A stretch of 64,000 nucleotides of DNA from Celoporthe dispersa (taxonomy: Eukaryota; Ascomycota; Sordariomycetes; Diaporthales; Cryphonectriaceae). The stretch lies in the NCBI GenBank assembly GCA_016584495.1, contig WAID01000009.1:744001-808000 (forward strand), given 5' to 3'. Positions 23,749 through 36,312 of the stretch are shown here, in pieces; position 1 is the stretch's first letter, and each line of letters begins with the position of its first letter. The notes beneath the pieces were generated by a model, which saw only the letters and a list, made by a program, of their open reading frames with translations, had not been told where the DNA came from and searched no databases. A program made the translations under genes and the position numbers.

Positions 23749-25017
23749 ATGGAGGGTCTCTTCTTCAATGTCAATAATGGGTATGCCTGCTTTGTATTCT
23801 GATGATAAAAGACCTCCAGCAGCTGACCGAGAAACATAGCTATGTCGAGGGCATCGTGCGAGGATACCGTAATGGCCTCCTCACCAATGCTAACTATAGT
23901 AACATGACCCAGTGCGAGACGATAGATGGTTCGTCTACCTCCTACACCCGTCACCCGCGCAACAAATCTTCTAACAGTATCGTGCAGACCTCAAGCTGCA
24001 GCTTGGCCCAGCCTATGGCGACTTCCTTGCCTCCCTCCCTCCCAACCCCTCCACCTCCAGCCTCGCGGCCAAGACCACGGACAAGCTCGTTTCCGAGTTC
24101 CGATATGTCCGCGCCAACGCAACAGGGACTCTGGCCAAGTTCATGGACTACCTGACGTATGGCTACATGATCGACAATGTCGCCCTCCTGATCACCGGCA
24201 CGCTGCACGAAAGGGACACGAGGGAACTGTTGGACAGATGCCATCCTCTGGGCTGGTTCGAGACCATGCCGGTGCTCTGTGTGGCTACGAATATCGAGGA
24301 GCTGTACAACAGCGTGCTTATCGAGACGCCGCTGGCACCCTTCTTCAAGGGCAGTCTGAGCCACCAAGATCTGGACGAGCTGAACATCGAGATCGTGCGA
24401 AACACCCTCTACAAGAACTACCTCGAGGAATTCCACAACTTTGTCAACACGCATCCCGACATGTCTGGTACCCCTACTGCCGAGGTAATGTCCGAGATCC
24501 TCGAGTTCGAGGCGGACCGGAGAGCCATCAACATCACGCTCAACTCCTTCGGGACCGAGCTGTCTAAGCAGGACCGTAAGAAGCTGTATCCCAACTTCGG
24601 ACGGCTCTATCCTGAGGGCACGCTGATGCTCTCCCGCGCCGATGACTTCGAGGGTGTACGCCTTGCGGTCGATGGTATTCAGGACTACAAGACCTTCTTC
24701 GACGCGGCTGGTCTAGGTGGCGGTCCCGCCGGCCCCGGTAACATGGCAGGCGGCTCTAGCTCCGAAGGCCGGAGCTTGGAGGATATGTTTTACCAGAAGG
24801 AAATGGAGATCTCCAAGGAGGCTTTCACTAGACAATTCACCTTCGCTATTGTCTACGCGTGGGTGAAGCTGAGGGAGCAGGTACGTTGGGACCCAGCACT
24901 GTCATGAGTGGCATTCAGCTAACGTCAGCACAGGAAATCCGAAACATCACATGGATCGCTGAGTGCATAGCACAGAACCAGAAGGAGCGGATCGGCAACT
25001 ACATCAGCGTGTTCTGA
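23749..25017 (+). CDS. VMA6: V-type proton ATPase subunit d
   Basis: Subunit d of the membrane Vo sector couples the central stalk to the proteolipid ring of the vacuolar proton pump. Exons: 23749-23780, 23840-23928, 23988-24880 and 24934-25017, giving 365 residues, the usual family length. The protein runs MEGLFFNVNNG, then YVEGIVRGYR, LLTNANY, LTYGYMIDNVALLITGTL, LYPEGTLML and the C-terminal ERIGNYISVF, all typical of the family. The donor of intron 2 is GTTCGT, which is unusual but required by frame and conserved sequence. The gene converges on uS15m, with 214 bases between stop codons. Confidence 0.96.
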
Positions 25018-25231
25018 GAAGCGTTTGGGTTTCCTCCCCCTGTGTAGAGTACGAGGCAGGCAGTGTGAAGCCGTGTTTGAATTTATGAAGGCATACCATG
25101 GCAGGCGCATGAGGGTTCAGCAGGTCTAATTTGCATAAAGAAAACAGTCAACCGTGACTGGATTGTATACAAGATTTACACGCCTCTCTATTGATTATGC
25201 ATGTGTTCTCGCCGGTTATGGTATGCATATC

Positions 25232-26284
25232 CTACCGCACCACAATCTCACCCTTCCAAGTAGCCGGCGACAAGCCCAGCGTCTCGATCATATGCTCCCA
25301 CCGTCCGCTGCCCCTCTCCTTCCTCTCCATATACTTTAGTAGCTTCTGCCTTCTGTGCAGGAGCAACCTCAGGTTCTTCTTGTTGTGCTTGTCCTTGTTT
25401 CCCTTGGGACCTGCCAGCATCTTGCTCAACGACCGTATCTTGGCCGTCAGGATCGCAATCTGCACTTCGCTGCTGCCCGTGTCGGGGCCACCCCGTATCT
25501 TCTCAAATCTCTCCTCTTGGCCAAACGCAAGTGCCTTTTGCCGCACTGTGTGGTCTGTGTTGTGCCTTCCAAACGTCTCCACAATCCGCCTGGTGTTGGC
25601 GTGCCGCCTGTCCCTACTGCTCCCGTTCTGGAGCGTCGTGATCCTCCTCAGTGACTCAACGGCCTTGCGGTGCCTCGCCATATGGGCCTCTGGATCCGCA
25701 TTCATCTTCGCTAGGTCGGGGTCCAGCAGGCCTGTGCCAGAGATCCCCGGGACGGGCTTGGTAAGCTGGTACGATTCCTCGATGGCCTCTTCAAGCTCGG
25801 CCTGCGACAACTGGTAGTTGAGGATGTGTTTCGAGGTAGGGAGCTCGTGCGGCTCCTCGAGCGGGTTTCCATCGTCGTCACGCTTCACTTCAGACTCGGC
25901 AGACTGGCCGCCGCTGTCGAAGGACTCGACAAAGGGCGTGACGATGCCCTGGACTGGGTCGCCCCAGGAGGCCACGCGCTGCTCGGCGAGCTCGGCGCGC
26001 CGTTGGAGGTTGGCGTTGCGGCGGTTCTGGGAGAGCTGCCAGCGGTAGGGATCGAGCTTCATCTGCCGCAGCTTGTCTCTTTCCCGCTGAGTAAGTGTGG
26101 CCTTTTGGATGAGGGGCTGGAGGGCAGGTGTTGCCGGTATGGTTGAAGGCGCTGGCCGTAGACATACTGCGATAGTCCGTCAGTACTTCGATTGTAGACT
26201 GATAAAAACATGCTGCTGCAAAAGTCAACGCCACGTACATGTCATGCTCTTCAGCCCTTGCGGGCCTGGTATTCTGGGCGGCAT
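25232..26284 (-). CDS. MRPS28: Mitochondrial small-subunit ribosomal protein uS15m
   Basis: Fungal mitoribosomal homologue of bacterial S15, which binds small-subunit rRNA. Two exons: 26284-26239 and 26166-25232, giving 326 residues. The start MPPRIPGPQGLKSMT is joined through a 72-base GT-AG intron. The C-terminal S15 domain is clear, with GGPDTGSSEVQIAILT, then KDKHNKKNLRLLLHRRQKLL and YMERKERG. The N-terminal extension of about 210 residues is much longer than in bacteria and should include a mitochondrial targeting sequence, as in yeast Mrps28. It is divergent from the cytosolic ribosomal gene RPS0, sharing a 542-base promoter interval. Confidence 0.93.
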
Positions 26285-26826
26285 GGTGGGCTGGCCGTCA
26301 TGCGTTGCTCAACAAAGTCAGGTTCCTCCACGCCCCGCTGGTTGTCTTCTGATCGCGCCTGCTGTTGCTATCAAAATTTCCCCAGGCGCGGCCGCCTGAC
26401 GCCTGCAGATGGGGGTCTCCAATTTAGGTTAAGCGCTGCTTGAGGTCGGCGGTTGAGTTTCCCCAGTTCCGTTTGAGCGCGGACTGTCTTTGAGATCATA
26501 GTGTCTATGGCTGATCTGTGCACGAATTTGCATCTTGCCAATGAGTAAGTGCCTTGCCTGATTACTAAGGTGGTGCACGGATCAGGCTGGCGCTTAGCGC
26601 TGTTTCTCAGGCTGGCTTCTAGCAGGTGGTAGGGTCTTGGTGGGGTGTACGGCTGGAGCCTTCCAATCGAAACCCACACTTTTTTTTTTTTGCGGTTGCT
26701 GCAAATCCCCATCCCGACCTCCGTCCTCAACGTCCTCAGTCCGCAAACTTCGCGCAACAACCATCAACTGCCAACCCTTCGATTGCGGTCTCTGTCTCCA
26801 TAATCACCCTCAGACAACTCGCAATC
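26285..26826. promoter_or_regulatory. Divergent promoter region, uS15m and Rps0
   Basis: 542 bases between the start codons of a mitochondrial and a cytosolic small-subunit ribosomal protein gene. A T12 run (26680-26691) is followed by C-rich sequence leading into the RPS0 ATG, a common layout for strong fungal promoters. No longer conserved element was recognised. Confidence 0.5.
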
Positions 26827-27955
26827 ATGGCTCCCGCGAACCTGCCCAGCGTCTTCGACGCCGCCAGCCAGGACATTGAGATGCTCCTGGCCGCCCAAGC
26901 TCACCTGGGCTCCAAGAACCTCCAGGTTCACATGAACCCCTACCTGTGGAAGACTCGGTATGCTCTCACAATGCCCTCAATCTCTGAACTTCCCTCTCGA
27001 AGATGGTGCAATGCTGACAACTCTTCCTCCAGTCCTGACGGTGTCAACATCATCAACGTTGGCAAGACCTGGTGAGTTGCCCCAAACTGCCAACCGCGAC
27101 CCTCGATCTCGAAAAAAAAAAAGGGAAAAAAGGAAAACGCGACGACGCGCAATATGAAATGAACCACCGAATAGGCATCTGACCTTGCTTCACTATATAG
27201 GGAGAAGATTGTCCTCGCCGCCCGTATCATCACTGCCGTCGACAACCCCTCCGATGTCTGTGTTATTTCCGCTCGTCCCTACGGTCAGCGTGCCGTGCTC
27301 AAGTTCGCCGCCCACACCGGCGCCCAGGCCATTGCCGGTCGTTTCACCCCCGGTTCTTTCACCAACTACATCACCCGCTCGTTCAAGGAGCCCCGTCTGA
27401 TCGTCGTGACCGACCCCCGGACCGACGCCCAGGCCATCAAGGAGGCCTCGTACGTCAACATCCCCGTCATCGCTCTCTGTGACACCGACTCCCCCACCGA
27501 GTACGTCGATGTTGCCATCCCCACCAACAACAAGGGTCGCCACGCCATCGGCACCATCTGGTGGATGCTGGCCCGTGAGGTCCTCCGCCTGCGTGGCACC
27601 ATCTACAACCGCGAGACCCCCTGGGACGTCATGGTCGATCTCTACTTCTGTATGTTCCTCATACCTCTACCCCTGATGCCCTCGCCGCTGGAAATACTAA
27701 CAGTCTATCTCTACAGACCGTGACCCTGAGGCTGAGGCCGAGGACAAGGTTGAGGAGGAGAAGCTCATTGAGGCTGAGCCTGAGCCTGTTGCCGACACCT
27801 GGGCCGCTACCGGTGGCTTTGAGGCTACTGCTCCCACTGGTGATTGGGCTGCCACTGAGGCCGGCGCCCCGGCTGCTGAGTGGAGTGCTGCCGAGGGTGC
27901 TGCTGGTGCCACCACCGAGTGGAGCGCTGAGGCTGGCGCTGCCCAGCAGTGGTAA
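26827..27955 (+). CDS. RPS0: 40S ribosomal protein S0 (uS2)
   Basis: Structural protein of the cytosolic small ribosomal subunit, needed for 40S maturation. Exons: 26827-26957, 27033-27071, 27201-27649 and 27717-27955, giving 285 residues. The uS2 fold is unmistakable: MLLAAQAHLGSKN, then NVGKTWEKIVLAARII, GRFTPGSFTNYI and RLIVVTDPRTDAQAI, with IPVIALCDTDSP near the end. The C-terminal tail is rich in Ala, Glu and Trp (TEWSAEAGAAQQW), as in fungal and animal laminin-receptor-type uS2. The three phase-changing introns near the 5' and 3' ends all use standard donors and acceptors. Confidence 0.97.
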
Positions 27956-29665
27956 GAAAAAAAAGCATGAAAAGGGCGCTGCCCAGCGAGAGGGCCAGAA
28001 CTTGGGTCGAAGTGGCTTAAAATGGGTTCGGGGAGTTGAGATTCATCCGAGAGCAAAAGTCAACCCAATCCTGCACCGCCAAGGGAAAGAAGCCCAAGCA
28101 GGACCTTTCGTCTTGTGAGGGAGAAAGCCCGGTGTGTTTGGGTTTTAAGGGTGGACGTAACAGTTACCCTGCTCTTGCTCTCGAAGGAATTTGGCTCTCC
28201 TTCCCGTGAAGCCAGATAGGTTCTAGACAAAAAAAAAAGTGATGGTATAGAAGGTGCAGGAACCCCCCAAAAATACAAAAATCGAGTTACTGGCTCCTCT
28301 ACACCCGTTCGTTTTAGTCACCCCTGGATCTTGGCGCTTCCTTTTGTGTCTGTCTTCCTCGAGAATGGGCAGTCATTCCCGTGTAATAATGACCACGGGT
28401 ATCAAGGTTGTTTGCAGGTAACAGTGGACTTGGTAGACCGTGATGGCGTTCGCGGTGTCTGGACTTCGTCTTTGATCATAGAAGGATGTTCAATCTGGCA
28501 GGAGGTTGTCCTATGTTGAGTTCATTACGGTGGACAAATTACCTCACTGCCGTCTGTCTCCCAATTGTCTAACCTCGTCATAATCACGATGCCGCAACAT
28601 GCTCATCGGTCGGACTACCCATCCCTCTTCCATCCCAGGAATCATATTGTTCGTCCAAGCCCAGTGTCCATATAAGAATCTTGCTTCCCTGTGTAATTAC
28701 ATGTTCAACCTCACGCCTAACTCTTGTCATTAAGAGCTCCTTACCCAGCGTTGATGATCTAGTCGCTTACCTTCTCCAGCATGTGCGTGTACAGTGGGGA
28801 CCCCTTTGCATTGTAGGCTCGACTTGATTCGTTTCCTCGGAATGTGGTTGTCCGTCTGCCTGGCCAACCCGACCAACAGCGCAGAGAAGATAACAGCAGC
28901 CTGCTGAGTCCGACTAGATCAGCTTATCTCGCACTGGAAGCTGACATTTAGACTTCACGAGCCAGGAGATGGATCGGTGCTCGGCCAGCTGGTTCGTTGT
29001 GCTGTGCGTCTAGGCAGATTGTTGCTTTCAATATCCCTGTCGCCGGCCATTTTCCGGCATTTTCTATAGGATTACTCCCGACCTCCTGAGGCCTGCCTGT
29101 TAAGCAATGATTTAGATAGGCGAACTAGAACATTGCATAAGAGCAAGGAAAACAATTCAAAGCGATCTTGATACTACGTTTTCATATTTTGAGCTATCTG
29201 CTAGATTACAAGCAAGAGGGGGAGAAAATGTAGAAACGCGTAGAAGGAAATGTCAAATATGACAGTTTAGTGAAAACCGAATAGAAGCGTTGATATATTA
29301 AAAAGAACCCCCCCCCAAAAAAAAATTCCCCAAAACCGAAATTTGAGAGCAAGCCGGACTTATAACTGTGACCAAAGGAACATTTATGACATTATATATA
29401 TTTGTGTAAGCGCCAACTAGAAATAGGAGTAGGAAGCCTGACGTATACAAGAGCAGACGATGTTTATTTTTATACTTTTGCAACCGGTATTTTGTCCGGT
29501 ATTTTTCTTTCAGCAAGACAAGTTGCATAAATTGGCGAGGCTTGCAACATTTTTTTGTTTTTGTTTTTAAGAAAAACACAAGATCATTCGACTCATAGTT
29601 ATTTGTAGTCCTCTCCGCCGCGCAATACATCGATTCCTGTTCGGCACCAACTCCCAGGCTACAAA
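27956..29665. other. Intergenic region after Rps0
   Basis: About 1.7 kb with no supported gene. The first few hundred bases are presumably the RPS0 3' untranslated region. The second half is AT-rich, with runs such as C10 near 29308 and A8 near 29318, and leads into the hydrolase promoter. Short open frames have no recognisable content. Confidence 0.6.
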
Positions 29666-30921
29666 ATGGCAGGCGAATTCGACCAGCTCCTTGCCGAGCG
29701 CACAAAGAAGGGGTCGGCTACGGTACACGGCGTGCTCATGAAATGTGTCGACAAACATGGTCAGTCTTGTCTGGTCCAGAGCGCTGCTCAACATAATTAC
29801 TGATGGGTCGAGCTTTAATCTCAGGAAAGGTATTGTACCGCAAGACTGTGGGCTACAACTCCCTCTCCGAGGATGCCGCCCCCCTTCGCGAAGACGCCAC
29901 TCTTAGAGTAGCGAGTGCCACCAAGTTCATAACAAGCCTCGCTTTGCTCCAGTGCGTGGAAAAGGGCCTCGTCGGCCTGGACGAGCCCATCACCGGCATT
30001 CTTCCCGAGCTGCAGGACAAGGAAATCCTCGAGCGCGGAGAGGGCACCGAGGTCTTCACCCGCCCCAGCCAGACGGCCATCACCGCACGCCACCTGCTCA
30101 CGCACATGTCCGGGCTGGGCTACGCATTCATGCATCCCCTGCTCTTACAGTGGTCGCAGAGCGGGGCCGCAAGTGACTCCGACCGGCTCACGGAGAAGTA
30201 CAACTACCCTCTCGCCTTTGAGCCCGGCCAGGGGTGGCTATACGGCACCAGCCTGGACTGGGCGGGCGTCGCCGTGAGCCGGATGAACGGCGGAATCACA
30301 CTCGAGGAGTACATGGTCGAGAATATTTGGAAGACGGTGGGCCGCACCGCTCCGTATCCGGTCTTTCATGTTTCGAAGCACCCCGAGTATGAGGCGAGGC
30401 TCATGCGGGCTGCCGAGCGGACAGACGACGGAGGTTTGAAGTCTTCACCCGGGACGGCTTTCCTGGCCGGTCTGGTCGACGATGAGGGCGGTGCCGGGTT
30501 GACTCTGACGGCGGACGACTACATCGCGGTCCTACAGGACCTGGTCTCGGATGCGCCGAAATTGCTGAAGCCCGAGACCATCGCGATGATGCTGGAGCCG
30601 CAGATCCAGAGTGGCTCGGCCGCGCACCCGATGATGATCCAGCTGAAGCCGGCCTGGGAGATGGTCGCTGGCCCCGCGAGGGATGACGATGTCAACCATG
30701 GCTTGGGGGGTCTGTTGGTCCTGGAAGAGGTGCCGGAGATTGCGCAGCCGAGAAATATACTCTGCTGGGGAGGGGCTTCGAATATTGCGTGGTTCATCTG
30801 CAAGGAGCGTGGGGTTGCGGGTTTCTTTGCTACTCAGATGTCGCCTTTTGGGGATCCAATGGTGAGAGAGCTCGTTAATGCATGGAAGAAGGATTTCTGG
30901 ACCAGCCTGGGCAAAGAGTAG
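29666..30921 (+). CDS. Serine beta-lactamase-fold hydrolase or transesterase
   Basis: Two exons, 29666-29759 and 29825-30921, give 396 residues. The start MAGEFDQLLAERTKK is joined by a 65-base intron with donor GTCAGT. The fold is that of class C beta-lactamases and fungal LovD-like acyltransferases: catalytic Ser-x-x-Lys at about residue 62 (SATKF), then HLLTHMSGLGY, a Tyr motif near residue 171 (WLYGTSLDW), and WGGASNIAWF in the place of the third motif. No signal peptide is visible, so it is probably cytosolic. Fungal members include esterases and transesterases of secondary metabolism as well as many uncharacterised enzymes. No biosynthetic genes lie nearby, so the substrate cannot be inferred. 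Confidence 0.88.
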
Positions 30922-31459
30922 AGAGGATATATTTATCATTATTCTTTCAAGCGGAGTTGAAGCACAACAGTTGTGGCCGACTGGTAGTCAACTTAAAGGT
31001 AAAATGAACGAGTTTCTTATCTTTTTCGTATTATTGCACAGCCCACCGTATTGACTTGGACTATTATGACTAGAAATAGACATGACAGGCTTGTGAAGAA
31101 GAACAAGTATTCGTATTTGTTGCCTTGTAGAACCACCTTTTCAGTTCCTGTTCAAACGTTACAGAGTGGCAACTGAACAAGACTCTGACAAGATCGTACT
31201 TTGGGACTAACGCGATGAGATTTGGACATTGACGATGAAGTAATTTCAATTGTCATCTATATATTGCAAGAAACAGGTTTCCTCGCCGAGAGTATATCAC
31301 ACGCTTCCTAGATCAGAAAAGCTCTGGCCGATGGATGGCAGATATATGCAAATAATAGCGATTGAGATCTAAAAGTATGGGCGTCTATGTTGATCCCGGG
31401 TAGGTACGATCTATAATACCACCATGCCCTACTATTCATGCGAAGACTCCACATCGACT
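30922..31459. other. Convergent intergenic region, hydrolase and Sec18
   Basis: About 540 AT-rich bases between converging stop codons. It must contain two 3' untranslated regions; nothing else is visible. Confidence 0.7.
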
Positions 31460-34019
31460 TTAATACTGCGGGCTGGCCAAGCTGGCCATCGCCGTGCGCA
31501 TCTCCTCGGCGAACCAGTTGACTTTCTGGTCTTCGTTCCTCAGAGACTTTGCAGATCCCGCGATCTCCAGGATGCCCTTGATGCCCACGTTCACCTGGTT
31601 GGACCCCTGCGTTGCCTCTGCCACCATGTTCATGGCCTCGACCAGATAACTCTTGTCCTCGAATACCCGCTGGTCCTCGAGAACGTACTCCAGCTCACTG
31701 AGGCTGTGCAGGCTAGGCACAGGGATCTCCTTGTTGAAGATGGAGGTGAAGTCGAGCTGCTGGAGGATACTGCGCCGAGACGTCGTGCCCATGATGAGAA
31801 GGCGGTGACCCTTGGGTGGGACGGCGCGGATGAGCGTCCGCAGCGTCTGGAGAATTGTGTTGGACATGCGAGGCCCGACAGGGTTCCACTCAATCAGACC
31901 TTCAATGTCGTCGCTGGGATCGTAGTCAGCAGTGGCCATCTGAGTGGGTTTTCGCAGAAAAAGGGCACTTACACTATCAGGATGCTCAGAGGAGACTTCA
32001 CTGCATCCGTGAAGATCTTGTGAATGTGGTCTCTCTTGGCCATCTCGTCACGATAACCGACCAAGGATTCCGGGGAGATGATCTTGATGAAAGGGAACTC
32101 GGATGCTTTGGCGATATGTGCTGCCAGGGATGTCTTCCCGCTCCCGTCTGGGCCATGGAAAAGGAGAGAAAAGGAGGGTGACCTCGATGTCTGATCCCGT
32201 AGTGCGTCTAGATAGATCATGCACGAGTTGATGATCTGGTCGATGCTAGGCGAGAAATGTACGATGCCGTAGATGATGGACTTGGTGAGCTCTTCGTCCG
32301 AAACACCAAACGCCGGTGTCACCTCCGAGAGTGCCGCCATGAAGTCTTGTCGAGTAATCACGAGGTTGCTCACGTCCTTTGACACGGCTGCCATGCTTCC
32401 AGCCTGCGTGTGTCGGTTAAACGCAAAAGACGCCGCACTCTTGGCAAGGCCGTTGAGCTCGGCGCCGGAGAAGTTCTTCGTCAGCGCAGCAAGCTCGGCG
32501 AGATTCACATCATCTGCTATACGGCCGTTCTCCCTCATCTTGCTCGTGTGGATCTTGAGAATCTGCTGTCGGCCCTTTTCGTCGGGGAGGCTGATCTCGA
32601 CCTGGACCTCGAGACGACCTGGACGCAGGAGTGCATCATCGATCATGTCCTTCCGATTCGTCATGCCGATAAGGAGGATGTTGTTCAGCTGGTCCACACC
32701 GTCTAGCTTGCTGAGCAGCTGGTTCACCACGCTGTCGCCAACGCCGGTGCCGCCACCGGCGCCGGAGCCACGCTGCTTGCACACGGCATCCAGCTCGTCA
32801 AAGATGATAACGTGCAGCTCGCTCTCATCGCCCTTTTCTTTGTACTCCTTCTCGGCATCTGCGAACATCTTTCTGATATTCTCTTCCGACTGACCGACAT
32901 ACTTATTCAAGACTTCAGGACCGTTGATGACCTTTGGCTCGCGAGCCTGCAGCATCTTACCGATCTGGCGGGCGATCAAGGTCTTTCCTGTTCCAGGTGG
33001 ACCATACAGCAGGATACCCTTGACGTGCATAATGCCGAGCTGCTCGATCAGGTTGGGAGGAAAGATTCTAGAGGCGAAAGCCCTTCGGAAGATGACGCTG
33101 AACTCGTCATCCAGACCGCCGATGCCCAGCGTCTCAAACTTGAAATCAGGCCGCACGATGGCATTGGCGCTCCGCTTAGCGCTGCCCTTGAGGTTCATCG
33201 GCTTGGTCGCAGAGGCCGGTGCCCTGATGAAGGTCACCTCAGACTGCCGGGTCAAGATTCCCCTGGCACGCGGGTTGCCGTCTGCTGGTGATCCGCCCTC
33301 TCCGGGCTTTTCGAGGCTCATGTCGGTCAACTCGACGGTAGAGACTGTGCCGCGGAGCGGGATGTTCTGGTACATCATGATGACCTGCTGACCCGGCGCG
33401 AAGATCTGATTCTCGTACGTCTTGATGAACTGCTTTGCGAGGGAGTCTTGGTCGTACGGGGCGTCGGTCACCTTGTTCTTTAGCGCGAACTCGATGGCGA
33501 TCTCCACGGAGCCTAGGTAGCCCTTTGGCCGAGCTCGATGGGATTGAAACTTTCCACAACCACCACATCTCCAGGACTAGTATTGTTCATCCACACCCGC
33601 TGGGGCTCGCCGAAAGCAATCTTCCCCGGCTCAATCAAGGAGAAGCCCTTGGCGTTCATAATGTAATCTTGCCCTCGAAGACGGTCACCACAGACACGGA
33701 TGGCGACCTCCTCCATATCGCCAATATTCCAGTCACGGGGATGGACCGCAGCATAGTTGCTGAAGATGAACTCGGCGTCCCTCGTGGCTTTGGGTATAGC
33801 ATCCATGTTGGTGACGAGGACCTGTCTTTCCTGGCCGCGTTGGGGCTGGGGTGGGGCCTGGGGACGATAGCCGCCTGGAGGCTGTCGAGGACTTGGTTGA
33901 GGAGGAGGAGGCTGCTGCCTGTATGGATCTTGACCGTAGGACCCGCGAGGTGGCGGCTGCTGCGACGGCTGGCCCCGCGGACCGGAGGGCAGCCCGCCTC
34001 GTCCACCAAAGAGACTCAT
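31460..34019 (-). CDS. SEC18: NSF/Sec18 vesicle-fusion AAA ATPase (apparent one-base frameshift)
   Basis: Hexameric ATPase that disassembles SNARE complexes after membrane fusion. The start chosen is MSLFGGRGG at 34019; an in-frame Met at 34127 exists but the family start fits better. A Pro/Gln-rich leader of about 70 residues precedes the N domain. D1 has GPPGTGKT and FDELDAVC; D2 has GPDGSGKT and ILIVDD. One intron at 31972-31914 is required (donor GTAAGT, acceptor CCCAG). At the T3 run 33524-33526 (AAA on the coding strand) the frame ends in TAG and the conserved sequence GYLGSVEIAIEF resumes in another frame. One extra A would restore a frame of 833 residues. Yeast Sec18 is essential, so a consensus error is likelier than a broken gene. 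No other NSF copy is visible in the window. Confidence 0.93.
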
Positions 34020-34818
34020 GGCTGCGATGTAGTCGAGGAGATAGGCGGTGCCGAAAGCGGGAGAAGCAGACGCAGTGTCTGTGTTCGAAGAGGGTCTTGG
34101 AGGACTGAGAAGCTTCGATTGTCGCAACGAAGGTGGGATGTCTCGTTTCGACGCTCGTGCTGGTGTGGCGGTGTCGGGTGAGTCGGTTTGTCGTATTCAC
34201 AGAAGGACAGATATTGGGAAGACGTCGATTCCCTTAAATGACCAGCATTCGAGGCTAGTGGCGTTTCAACGTGGCTTGTTGAGGAAGGGGACGCGGGCAG
34301 ATGCGACTTGTTTTGTGCTGTGCTGATGTTTGAGAAGTCACCAGTGTGCTGGGGGGCAAGTCAGTTCAGCCAGCTCAGCCTTCCAACGAGTCCGCGGTAC
34401 GCGGGGCCGCCCCATGACGTTGCATGAGAAGTACCTGCCCACATGTTGAGTGGCTGTAAGGTACTTCCTTGCCATTTCACCTCAGCAACCTACCCCTGCA
34501 CGTGCCCGCCCTGCAGTGTCAGGCACATGCTGCAGGCCTACCATAGTAAGGACGACCGTGACTTCACTTGCACCCGAACATTGATGGAGTATCCCCATAT
34601 GCCAGACTTCCACCCTGCCTGTGCAATACTCTTCATGCGGGCCACTAAGCTCATCGGTGGCTAGATCTATCGGCGCAGTACCCGTGCGATCATATTTCTT
34701 ACCTCAGTGCTGCTGGTACCTGGTCTCAGGCCTATCATCGGCAGGGCGCTCGATGTCTCTCAATTTGGGAGGGTCTTCTCATGCCTCTATTGAGCACCAC
34801 TGCTGAGCTCAGGCCAAG
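34020..34818. promoter_or_regulatory. Divergent promoter region, Sec18 and the CIR_N gene
   Basis: About 800 bases between outward-facing start codons. The frame of Sec18 stays open for 36 codons upstream of the chosen start. Otherwise no coding or repeated structure was recognised. Confidence 0.45.
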
Positions 34819-36041
34819 ATGCCTCTGTATGTGACTCTCTTAAGCCCTCCTGTTCATTCTCCAGGTTGTCTTAAACTGCCCACTAAACCCCTTCTAGCCA
34901 CCTCCTGGGAAAGAAATCCTGGAATGTCTACAATGCAGATAACGTCGCCCGCGTTCGGCGCGATGAGGAAGCAGCCGCCGCCGCCGAGCATGCCGCCGAG
35001 CAGCGCATGCAGGAGGCTGATGCTGCACGAAGACTAGCCATCCTGCGCGGCGAGACGCCGCCACCCCTGCCCGAACCCGAGCCCGAGATCGATCCCTCGG
35101 ATAAGAAGTTCGCGCGGAGGGACAAGGGTAGTGCTACGGGATTCACCTCCCGCAAGAGGAAGCGCGCGGGCGAGGACGACACCGACTTCGAGATGAGGCT
35201 GGTGAGGGAGAGGGCCGAGGTTGGCACGAATGTGGCGGCTGAGCTCGCGGCCCCGGGTGGCGCGAGGAAGGGCGACGTGCAGATTGTCGATGGGCGTGGG
35301 CACATCGACCTCATCGGACCGCCACCTGAAAGCGGTAAGGAGACGAATGCGGAGTACGAGCGAGAGAAGGCGAAGAAGCAGCGGGAGATGGAGGACCAGT
35401 ATACTATGCGCTTCTCAAACGCGGCCGGGAGAGATGGCTTCGCGGCTGGTGACCCTTGGTATACGAAGTCTGACAGCCGACCGCGGGCTGCTCTTACGGA
35501 CGAGGAGCTCGCGGCAGAGACTGGGGTCGAGGCTCCGACCAAGAATGTTTGGGGCGCCGATGATCCTCGGAGGAAGGCTCGTGAGATGCAGAGATTGGCT
35601 TCGGATGACCCGTTGGTCATGATGAGGATGGGCGCGCAGAAGGTCCGCGAAATCGAGAAGGAGAGAAGACAGGAAAACGACCAGAGAGAGCTCGAGCTCA
35701 AAGAACTTCGCAGAGAGGAGCACAGGCGAGAAAAGCGCCGCAGGAAAGACAGACGCGAAGGAGGAGATGATGGAGACAGGCATCGCGGCAGGCATAGATC
35801 TTACCGCTCAGAACGTTCAGGACGACGACACAACGATGGAGACCGGGAAAGGCAAACGCACCGCCATCGTTATCGGCATAGTGACGAGGAATATGAAGGC
35901 AACAAGGATAGATACCGTTCCAGAGGCGAAGATCGGGACGAGGAGCGGGGACGAGACCGGTCTCATCATCACGCCGATGAAGCACACCGACACCATCGTA
36001 GACAGCGTGACGATGGCAGCCAAGGGAAGCCGAGATCATGA
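34819..36041 (+). CDS. CIR_N-domain (LENG1-like) protein, likely spliceosome-associated
   Basis: Two coding exons: an 8-base first exon (34819-34826, encoding MPL plus part of a codon) and 34898-36041, for 383 residues. Joining them gives MPLHLLGKKSWNVYN, the signature start of the CIR_N/LENG1 family. A helical charged region follows, then SGKETNAEYEREKAKK and KNVWGADDPRRK, and a long C-terminal Arg/Asp/His/Glu tail from about residue 250 resembling RS/RD-rich splicing proteins. Family members are nuclear and linked to pre-mRNA splicing complexes. The tiny first exon is supported only by splice signals (GTATGT donor, TTCTAG acceptor) and by the family start. Homology is confident; the function is inferred from the family. 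Confidence 0.85.
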
Positions 36042-36312
36042 TTTTCATGTCAAAGATACCCAAGATCTCAGAAGTAGCGTGGCCATAGGTCTTCGCCGTA
36101 GTTATCTATATATTATTCTGTTTCAATGGCTCTCTCCATGTCTCTCTATCCGCCAATATCTCTGTCCTCCAGTCCATCGTCCTCATTACCATTACGGGAG
36201 CAAAACAGTGGCCAACTTTAAGGATATGATCATGCCTCTTGATGCACCACAGCCTGCTAGGCCCTAGTTTACAAGCTCGGTGTTCTGCAGATATCTCTCG
36301 CCTGTGTCCCCG

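Noticed and set aside
23781..23839. Possible box C/D snoRNA in Vma6 intron 1
   Set aside because: A TGATGA and a CTGA are present, but only about 25 bases apart and without a terminal stem; too short for a snoRNA.
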